Shown here piece by piece: positions 38,116 through 42,834 of a DNA stretch of 42,834 bases. The DNA is taken from IMG/VR virus record IMGVR_UViG_3300044608_000619, positions 1 to 42,834 of that record, one strand, 5' to 3'. A model generated the notes under the pieces. The model was not told the origin of the DNA. It searched no databases and saw only the letters and a program-made list of their open reading frames with translations. How positions within the stretch are numbered: the stretch's first letter is position 1; every line of letters begins with the position of its first letter. Both the position numbers and the translations under genes were made by a program. The stretch is from a virus.

Positions 38116-38333
38116 TCACACCGATTCTTACGATGGTTCCACTTGCCGTTGCGCTTTACGCAGTCACGCCAAGCCGCCTCCTGATCCGGAGGCATTCTTT
38201 TGGCGATGATTGGCATCATTTCCTTAGCGACATGCGTGATCAGCCCGAACCAGAAGTCCGGGCTTTTCGCCACGAAATATGTGCCAATCGCCAAACCCAA
38301 CACGCAGGCGATCAGTACGACCGCCTCCGACAT
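38112..38333 (-). CDS. Small membrane protein, lysis cassette
   Basis: 73 residues. Residues 2-22 (S-E-A-V-V-L-I-A-C-V-L-G-L-A-I-G-T-Y-F-V) are a clear membrane segment. The remainder is soluble and basic and ends in C-E. It follows the holin-like gene in an ATGA overlap, so it is a candidate spanin, antiholin or second holin. No lipobox is evident. Confidence 0.5.
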   Translation of the reverse strand: MSEAVVLIACVLGLAIGTYFVAKSPDFWFGLITHVAKEMMPIIAKRMPPDQEAAWRDCVKRNGKWNHRKNRCE

Positions 38334-38503
38334 CAGGCTTTCTTCTTCTTGTCAGCGACCGACCAGCCGAGACCGATCAACGTGATAACAGCGCCGATAG
38401 CCTCATTGACAACAGCCTGATCGACAATGCCCTTGGCCGCGACGTAACCACCACCGAACGTAAGCAGGTGGCGAACGAGACCGAGTACCATTTCCTTGTT
38501 CAT
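38333..38503 (-). CDS. Holin-like protein (Pam3-gp28-like)
   Basis: 56 residues beginning M-N-K-E-M-V-L-G-L-V-R-H-L-L-T-F-G-G-G-Y. It has two hydrophobic stretches (V-L-G-L-V-R-H-L-L-T-F-G-G-G-Y-V-A and A-V-I-T-L-I-G-L-G-W-S-V) with a short polar link and a Lys-rich end. This is the pattern of the Pam3-gp28 family of putative holins. It overlaps the next gene as ATGA and lies just after the endolysin in gene order, so the group forms a lysis cassette. Confidence 0.7.
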   Translation of the reverse strand: MNKEMVLGLVRHLLTFGGGYVAAKGIVDQAVVNEAIGAVITLIGLGWSVADKKKKA

Positions 38504-38512
38504 GCGAACTTC

Positions 38513-38923
38513 CTATTTTGTGCCGGGGTATGATTTCCACGGCAGTTGGTAGTGGGGGCCGTCTTTGAACGTAGTCCAGTCCCCGCCCCACTCAACGGGA
38601 ACCTTTTCTGCCTTGGCCGCAGCCTTCATGGCTGTGGCAATCTTTCCGTAAAGGGGCCAATCCCAGCGGACGGCACCATCAATGTACGCCACAACGTCAA
38701 TGGCGTGGCTGTAACCGTTGGCCGCAGGAATGTGGCGGCTCTTGAGCGTCTTGGAGGCACCCTTGCTCACAAGGATCTTCTGCTCCTCAAGTGTACGAAC
38801 CCCGCACGTAATGCCGAAGGTGAACTGCTTGTCCGTCCAGTCCTTCGCGCAACGGGTCACAACGCGCACCAAATCCGGATGTACGCCCTTGAGCCTCGAA
38901 AGCGATGTCTTGCTGAATTCCAT
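38513..38923 (-). CDS. M15-type endolysin (L-Ala-D-Glu peptidase-like)
   Basis: 136 residues from ATG 38923 overlapping the previous TGA. S-R-H64 and H73-A-I-D76 followed by D-G-P-H124-Y-Q-L match the M15 peptidase zinc site (variant of S-x-H-x-x-G-x-A-x-D with an extended loop, and the C-terminal histidine). The T5 endolysin has the same order. It would cleave peptidoglycan stem peptides and has no signal peptide. Upstream are secreted and coiled-coil membrane proteins, downstream the holin-like gene. Confidence 0.8.
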   Translation of the reverse strand: MEFSKTSLSRLKGVHPDLVRVVTRCAKDWTDKQFTFGITCGVRTLEEQKILVSKGASKTLKSRHIPAANGYSHAIDVVAYIDGAVRWDWPLYGKIATAMKAAAKAEKVPVEWGGDWTTFKDGPHYQLPWKSYPGTK

Positions 38924-39321
38924 CACGAACCCTGAATTACGGCGAAGTCTTCCTTGACGAGCTTCGCATCCTGCGCAAATCCCAGCCATTGATCAGCCGT
39001 GAGAATGACAACCGTTTCCGCGATTGCGCAGTTCTGCTTGTCAAACATTGCAACCCCGACAGAGATCGTGCCGTCGGGGTCCTGAAGAAGCATTACCATG
39101 AAGTTGCCGACATCAATCGGCTTCTTCCCGGCATTTGCCCTGTTGATGTTTACAACGCGAGCCGCCCGCTGAGCAGCCTCCGCTTTTGCAAGCATGATAA
39201 TCGCGCCGGTCTCACGAACGATGTCGGCGAACTCTGAAACGGGGACGCACTCCTGAGAGCGAGCAGGAGCGCTGAAAACCAGAAGGGCCGCGAGAGCCAG
39301 TATTACCGACCGAACGGCCAT
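38923..39321 (-). CDS. Secreted or periplasmic protein with signal peptide
   Basis: 132 residues from ATG 39321. Residues 1-23 (M-A-V-R-S-V-I-L-A-L-A-A-L-L-V-F-S-A-P-A-R-S) are a signal peptide with an A-R-S cleavage zone. The mature part has two cysteines (in Q-E-C-V and Q-N-C-A) that may form a disulfide, alternating helix and strand. A phage-encoded exported protein next to the endolysin could be a cell-envelope factor or lysis regulator. It overlaps the coiled-coil membrane gene by 19 bases. No family recognised. Confidence 0.55.
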   Translation of the reverse strand: MAVRSVILALAALLVFSAPARSQECVPVSEFADIVRETGAIIMLAKAEAAQRAARVVNINRANAGKKPIDVGNFMVMLLQDPDGTISVGVAMFDKQNCAIAETVVILTADQWLGFAQDAKLVKEDFAVIQGS

Positions 39322-39521
39322 GAGGACATTACCTTCGTGATAAGCGCGGCAATCGCAGCCGAAGCCCCGCCAACCATCATAAGCACTTTCCAACCGCCTG
39401 TGGCCTTGTCAAGGGTAGCGCGGATGGCTTTCACGTCATCCTTCACCTCGGCCACGTCTTTCTCAAGGCGTTCAACCTGCACTTCCATACGGGCAACCGA
39501 AATTTCAACCTTTGTGTCCAT
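39303..39521 (-). CDS. XhlA-like coiled-coil membrane protein
   Basis: 72 residues. Residues 1-42 are a heptad-like coiled coil (V-A-R-M-E-V-Q-V-E-R-L-E-K-D-V-A-E-V-K-D-D-V) and 46-63 a membrane span (V-L-M-M-V-G-G-A-S-A-A-I-A-A-L-I-T). This is the layout of haemolysin XhlA and many phage lysis-accessory proteins. It would help open the membrane or localise the endolysin. Family assignment is by layout only. Confidence 0.6.
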   Translation of the reverse strand: MDTKVEISVARMEVQVERLEKDVAEVKDDVKAIRATLDKATGGWKVLMMVGGASAAIAALITKVMSSWPFGR

Positions 39522-39526
39522 CTATG

Positions 39527-39910
39527 TCACCTGAACCGTGCCGTCTTCGCGGCGATTCTCTTTGGTTGAGGGACGAACTGCTTCCCGGATTTTGTCCCGG
39601 CACGTTTCGCCCGGGTTGTCGCTGCATATTCAGCGGATGTCAGTGCGGCACGGGCCTTCTTGGGGAGGTAGCGCTCTCCGGTCTTGCCGGATGGCTTTCC
39701 GCTCTTGGTTCCCCAATCTTCCTTCGTCCACTTGGACATGGACTTCTGTGCCGCAGTCTTCGGGCCGGTATATCCACCGCCGCGCTGCTTGTAGATCTTG
39801 CCAGCCAATTGAGCCTTACGGGCAGACCATTCGCCCGGATCTCCGCCCTTGGATCCAGCCTTCACGGAAGACTTGACCGAGGACCAAAGGCTTTCATTGG
39901 TTCGAGCCAT
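39527..39910 (-). CDS. DUF5872-like basic protein
   Basis: 127 residues, basic. K-W-T-K-E-D-W-G-T-K-S-G-K-P-S-G followed by G-E-R-Y-L-P-K-K-A-R-A-A-L-T-S-A-E-Y-A-A-T-T is the core I recall for DUF5872, a phage and bacterial family of unknown function. Two such modules are not seen. Overlaps the HNH gene by 17 bases. The strong positive charge suggests nucleic acid or capsid association. Confidence 0.68.
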   Translation of the reverse strand: MARTNESLWSSVKSSVKAGSKGGDPGEWSARKAQLAGKIYKQRGGGYTGPKTAAQKSMSKWTKEDWGTKSGKPSGKTGERYLPKKARAALTSAEYAATTRAKRAGTKSGKQFVPQPKRIAAKTARFR

Positions 39911-40409
39911 TGTCTATAACCTTTTTGCAAAGCAGAATAAAAGAATCCATCTCAAGGTCCTGCTTCACGTTGTTTACTTCCCAAGTGACAAGCTTAACAT
40001 TGCTTTTGATGTAACCCAAGCTTGAACTAACTCGATCAACAGAAAGTGTGGTTGGCAGACCAGCCTGAAGGCTGAGCTTGTCACCAGTGTACGCACAGTA
40101 GCCAAGCTGAAGATTGTAAAGCTCTTCAATAAATGCGGCGTCAATATCAAGCTCAATACCCTTGACCCTTGCACGACGCTTGATGTACCCAAAAACTCGG
40201 ATGCAAGCTCTTGTAAGATTCTCAGGGTCTCTGCGATATTTCTTGTTGCGCTCGTTGTTGCACGCCTTGCAATAGCACATATAACCGGATGGCTGATTGC
40301 GGCTCCTTGTGAATTGAATTTCTGGCTTTAAAACTCCGCATGTCGAGCAGATTTTAAGTGTCTGAGGTGGGCTTTCTTCGACCTCAATATCTTTCTCAAG
40401 GTCAAACAT
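39894..40409 (-). CDS. HNH-type endonuclease-like protein (homing-like)
   Basis: 171 residues. An N-terminal zinc-ribbon (C21-S-T-C24 and C45-Y-C-K-A-C50) is followed by a basic helix (N-N-E-R-N-K-K-Y-R-R). The C-terminal core Y-C-A-Y-T-G-D-K-L and L-S-V-D-R-V-S-S-S-L-G-Y-I-K-S-N-V-K-L-V-T matches the D-R-[IV]-D/S-type active-site core of the gene at 6072-6656. Free-standing mobile nuclease between two conserved small genes. The zinc ribbon is extra compared with its relative. Confidence 0.65.
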   Translation of the reverse strand: MFDLEKDIEVEESPPQTLKICSTCGVLKPEIQFTRSRNQPSGYMCYCKACNNERNKKYRRDPENLTRACIRVFGYIKRRARVKGIELDIDAAFIEELYNLQLGYCAYTGDKLSLQAGLPTTLSVDRVSSSLGYIKSNVKLVTWEVNNVKQDLEMDSFILLCKKVIDNGSNQ

Positions 40410-40410
40410 G

Positions 40411-40665
40411 TTAACAAGCCCAAGCCCGCAGGCTTTTGTTGATCCGGCTGTTCGGATCGCTGGCTGTCTTCGCGGATGTGAGCTTCTTCTTCATGCCCCT
40501 CATGCGGGCGCAGAACGAGTCACGACGAGGACCACCCTCCGGCTGAGGACGCTTGAGCCCCGGCTTCCCGGGGTTTGCACGATTGTAGGATGCGCGACCC
40601 TTGGCGTTAAGACCGCCCTTCGGGTTCTTACCTTCCTTCCGGGTCCAAGCGGGAGACTTAGCCAT
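40411..40665 (-). CDS. DUF6321-like protein
   Basis: 84 residues. A-W-T-R-K-E-G-K-N-P-K-G-G-L-N-A-K-G-R-A-S-Y-N (about 6-28) and R-R-D-S-F-C-A-R-M-R-G-M-K-K-K-L-T-S-A-K-T-A-S-D-P-N-S-R-I-N are the conserved blocks I recall for DUF6321, a phage family. Basic, with one conserved C-A-R-M motif. Next to capsid-proximal genes; a packaging or head role is inferred from position only. Confidence 0.7.
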   Translation of the reverse strand: MAKSPAWTRKEGKNPKGGLNAKGRASYNRANPGKPGLKRPQPEGGPRRDSFCARMRGMKKKLTSAKTASDPNSRINKSLRAWAC

Positions 40666-41437
40666 TCGAGTTCTTCACCAGCAGAAGGATGAACATCGAG
40701 GATGCGGCGTTGTTGTTCGCCGAGGCAAAAGCCTGCGCCTCAACAGTTGTCTTTTCGGGGATCACAATCGGGTACTCGAAGGCGTAGTCTGCGGCACCGT
40801 TGTTGAGAGTGACAATGGCAGCCGTGAGCCGGATGTTGTTAGTTCCGCGAGTCATGAGACGGCCAGTAACGGAAGTATTCCCAGACGATGACCCCGTAGA
40901 GAACAAACCCTGCTCAAGGTACGCCGTGTAGCCAGCGGGTACAGTGTAGCTACCCGTAAGCCGCCTGTTGTAGTCGTAAGCAATGATATCGTAGACGGTC
41001 GCTGGAACTCCCGCCGTAACAACGCCAGTACCGAAGTAGATGTCGCCCGCAGCGCCGTTCAGGGAACCGGCTGTAGCTACATAGGCATCGTTGATGTGCA
41101 GATACGAGTTGGTCGTCAGAACGGCGGTCTGGCCGTTAAGCGTAACGGTTTCCGTAACGGTGTTGTGGTTCGCATCAAGTCCAGAGATGTAAACGGTGCG
41201 AGCGCCAGTACCGGCAGCAGTATCGTTTGCGTTGGCCGAACTCACCTTCATCTGCAAGGCTGCGGACGGAAACGCCAAAATCCCACCATAGGGCCAGACA
41301 GTCTCAGAAGACGTGTCGATGTCGGAGTTATAGCCAAAGATAACAATTGGCTGATGCCATGCAACCTGACCGCGAGCAACCTGAAGGTTGAACGGTTCTG
41401 TTCTGCCGAAGCGAGAGATTGAGGAGATTTCCGACAT
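40658..41437 (-). CDS. Virion protein, beta-rich (head or decoration)
   Basis: 259 residues. After an opening F-G-R-T-E-P-F-N-L-Q-V-A-R-G-Q-V-A-W-H it is Thr/Asn/Gly-rich beta-structure (about 60-240). This layout and its place right after capsid-associated genes are typical of decoration or structural proteins of uncultured podoviruses, as I recall. Overlaps DUF6321 gene by eight bases. Confidence 0.55.
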   Translation of the reverse strand: MSEISSISRFGRTEPFNLQVARGQVAWHQPIVIFGYNSDIDTSSETVWPYGGILAFPSAALQMKVSSANANDTAAGTGARTVYISGLDANHNTVTETVTLNGQTAVLTTNSYLHINDAYVATAGSLNGAAGDIYFGTGVVTAGVPATVYDIIAYDYNRRLTGSYTVPAGYTAYLEQGLFSTGSSSGNTSVTGRLMTRGTNNIRLTAAIVTLNNGAADYAFEYPIVIPEKTTVEAQAFASANNNAASSMFILLLVKNSNG

Positions 41438-41446
41438 GCCGACTCC

Positions 41447-41728
41447 TTAGCCGTAGAAGACGGTTACGGACGCAAGATTGGTCATCGCAACATAGACGTT
41501 GGACGAGCAGAGGATCCCGTCACCGGGAACCGTAACATTGCCGTAACCGCTCGCCGGGGTCGCAATCGTGAGAACGGTTGTGCCGCCAGAGCCACCGTCC
41601 TTTACGACGATAGAGCCAGCAGAAGCATTTGCCGTGTAATAGATGCCACGAACGCGGGCGGGGCTGCCAACAACGGTGTTGCTGGATGTAGCCACATTGG
41701 CCTTAACGTCGCCGAGATAGAGAGCCAT
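41447..41728 (-). CDS. Small virion protein
   Basis: 93 residues. L-Y-L-G-D-V-K-A-N-V-A-T-S-S-N-T-V-V-G-S-P-A-R-V-R-G-I and V-K-D-G-G-S-G-G-T-T-V-L-T. A single beta-domain, conserved in capsid-proximal positions of related phages as I recall. GGAGG lies at good distance before ATG. Confidence 0.5.
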   Translation of the reverse strand: MALYLGDVKANVATSSNTVVGSPARVRGIYYTANASAGSIVVKDGGSGGTTVLTIATPASGYGNVTVPGDGILCSSNVYVAMTNLASVTVFYG

Positions 41729-41742
41729 ATCTGCCTCCTAAG

Positions 41743-41768
41743 TTAAAGGACGGGGCCGAAGCCCCGCC
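41743..41768 (-). terminator. UUCG-tetraloop hairpin, weak terminator
   Basis: Minus-strand RNA forms G-C-rich stem CGGGGC-UUCG-GCCCCG (41751-41766) followed by CCUUUAACUU. The U-tract is broken, so partial termination or an mRNA processing/stabilising hairpin between two structural genes is more likely than full termination. Confidence 0.5.
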
Positions 41769-41770
41769 TA

Positions 41771-41962
41771 TTACGAGGACGAGATAGCGCCCGCTGTGTC
41801 AACGCGCAGCCAAGCTGTGCCGTTCGAGAAGGCGATGATCGGAGCGCCGTTGCGGCCATTGCTCACGTAGATCATGCCGCCGGTGCTGAGTGTCGCATCC
41901 GGAACTGTGGCCACGGTGAAAGTTTCAGAAACCTTTACGGGGCCGGAAAAAGATGTCAACAT
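41771..41962 (-). CDS. Small virion protein
   Basis: 63 residues: S-F-S-G-P-V-K-V-S-E-T-F-T-V-A-T-V-P-D-A and G-M-I-Y-V-S-N-G-R-N-G-A-P-I-I-A-F-S-N-G-T-A-W-L-R-V-D. The second block is a typical beta-element of phage fibre-like head or tail proteins. Overlaps the GIY-YIG gene end by seven bases. Confidence 0.5.
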   Translation of the reverse strand: MLTSFSGPVKVSETFTVATVPDATLSTGGMIYVSNGRNGAPIIAFSNGTAWLRVDTAGAISSS

Positions 41963-42552
41963 TTGAACAATTCCTTCTTGTCTCTGTATTTGAGGTAAAG
42001 CCTGCGAACGGAACTGGTGTCTGAACCTAGAATCCTGCCACGCTCGGCGTATGTGAGATGGTCGTTTTCGAGGACAAAAAGCACTTTCTTCCGAAATGCC
42101 TCATCTTCGATAAAACGCCGCTGTTGACCGGAACGCAATTTTGCCCGCCACTCGGGTGAGGCATAATCAAATCCGGAATCCGCCATCGCTTTCCTTATTT
42201 TACAACGGGTTTCCTCAGAATGGAACTTCCCGCGCATTGGCGCTTTGGCAAAGTTTGCGACATTAAAAACCACCGGACTGTCGAATTTGGCTTCTCCATT
42301 TATGAAGCCTTCTTCAAGCATGTCTAGCTCGTGAAGGTCATCTACGACCACCTCCATTTCGCTGAAGAAGGAATCTGAGCCGTACTTGTTGTAGGAATTT
42401 TGAAGCCTTGGGTTCGGGTGCTTTTTCGACTCCAGTAGCCTGAAGTGCTCCCTTAGCCTTTTCTTAACGCGCTGGGACTGCCCAACGTAGCACTCGTTGG
42501 TTGCCCTGTTCACGATTCGATATATGCCGCAAAAATCCACAGCGTATGGCAC
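41956..42552 (-). CDS. GIY-YIG homing endonuclease
   Basis: 198 residues from a GTG at 42552 that has GGAGG six bases upstream; an ATG at 42582 in the same frame would add ten residues but has a poor ribosome site and lies right next to the terminator. F-C-G-I-Y-R-I-V-N-R and C-Y-V-G-Q-S-Q-R-V-K-K-R-L-R-E-H form the GIY-YIG catalytic core (Y..YVG, then R and later E in the helix). S-E-E-T-R-C-K-I-R-K-A-M and a C-terminal helix-turn-helix fit a DNA-targeting region. It is inserted directly after the capsid gene and its terminator. Confidence 0.8.
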   Translation of the reverse strand: MPYAVDFCGIYRIVNRATNECYVGQSQRVKKRLREHFRLLESKKHPNPRLQNSYNKYGSDSFFSEMEVVVDDLHELDMLEEGFINGEAKFDSPVVFNVANFAKAPMRGKFHSEETRCKIRKAMADSGFDYASPEWRAKLRSGQQRRFIEDEAFRKKVLFVLENDHLTYAERGRILGSDTSSVRRLYLKYRDKKELFKC

Positions 42553-42587
42553 AAACCACCTCCATAGACCATGGTACACCATATCTT

Positions 42588-42621
42588 GATAAAAACAAAA
42601 AGGCCCCCGAAGGGGCCTTTT
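42588..42621 (-). terminator. Intrinsic terminator after capsid gene
   Basis: On the minus strand, AAAAGGCCCC-UUCG-GGGGCCUUUUUGUUUUU: a 10-base stem with a UUCG tetraloop and a long U tract, about 20 bases after the capsid stop. It would end or reduce transcription of the capsid message before downstream structural genes. Confidence 0.9.
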
Positions 42622-42641
42622 CGCTAGATCGTTGTGTCGGA

Positions 42642-42834
42642 TTAAGCGCCGGGCGAACCCCAGATCCCGAGGGGATCCGAGACGCCATACGAGTAACGCT
42701 CGCGGCTCTTGTACCGCACGTTGCCCGTATCGAAGTCGCCGTCCATGCTGGTAGACAGCGGTGTACGGACGAAGTGCTTCATGCCGTTCGGCACATCCGT
42801 GATCAGGTAGTACGAGTCGGTGTCGGTCAGGTAG
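42642..42834 (-). CDS. Major capsid protein, C-terminal fragment
   Basis: Open frame of 63 residues ending in TAA; the gene continues beyond the right edge. The end reads L-I-T-D-V-P-N-G-M-K-H-F-V-R-T-P, D-F-D-T-G-N-V-R-Y-K-S-R-E-R-Y-S-Y-G-V-S-D-P and G-I-W-G-S-P-G-A. I recall this ending from capsid proteins of uncultured marine phages, with L-G-I-W-G near the stop. Its separate strong terminator fits a highly expressed structural gene. Confidence 0.65.
   Translation of the reverse strand, partial: YLTDTDSYYLITDVPNGMKHFVRTPLSTSMDGDFDTGNVRYKSRERYSYGVSDPLGIWGSPGA

Overview
The window is part of a tailed double-stranded DNA phage genome, most likely a short-tailed (podovirus-like) phage or prophage of an alphaproteobacterium. 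The evidence is the dense gene packing with many ATGA/TGATG start-stop overlaps, a T7-type primase-helicase, an ERF annealing protein with a Cas4-like nuclease, a tyrosine integrase, a block of virion genes, a lysis cassette and several homing-type endonucleases. Many virion and small proteins resemble, from memory and not by search, families known mainly from marine or freshwater metagenomic phages. Sequence is moderately GC-rich. Both ends are cut inside genes (an AAA+ ATPase at the left, the major capsid protein at the right). Portal, terminase and DNA polymerase are not in the window.

Layout. Bases 1-2570 (+): end of an AAA+ ATPase, its DUF7192-like partner, then a string of tiny accessory genes closed by an intrinsic terminator at 2576-2610. 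Bases 7009-2666 (-): RusA resolvase, HNH endonuclease, an unknown gene, a 425-base structured gap, primase-helicase and three small genes. Bases 7025-13062 (+): Cas4-like nuclease, ERF protein, SSB-like small protein, a structured gap with a terminator, methyltransferase-like gene, PD-(D/E)XK-type nuclease, HNH protein, HD phosphohydrolase, small genes and integrase. Bases 42834-13059 (-): the late region, read from the capsid protein through head-tail genes, lysis genes, a repetitive Ala/Pro/Arg protein, tail adaptor, fibre and stabilisation proteins, and finally a 2334-residue polyvalent protein whose stop codon overlaps that of the convergent integrase.

How the genes fit together: the left half handles DNA replication and recombination (primase-helicase, Cas4-like nuclease plus ERF annealing protein, RusA, SSB-like protein, integrase) and host-metabolism or alarmone functions (HD hydrolase). 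The right half builds the virion and lyses the cell. The most unusual items are: (1) the hairpin-rich gap at 5309-5734, with two 35-base direct repeats and a likely minus-strand structured RNA; (2) an in-frame amber codon directly before the primase start; (3) three tandem paralogous Gly/Arg-tailed genes, one carrying a long Arg-Pro-Ala repeat tract; (4) a 22-residue x10 plus 11-residue x5 repeat virion protein; (5) a recurrent x-GG-V motif shared by at least seven late proteins; (6) a 182-base out-of-frame overlap of the nuclease and ERF genes. All functional calls rest on reading the sequence and on recalled family features; no database search was run.
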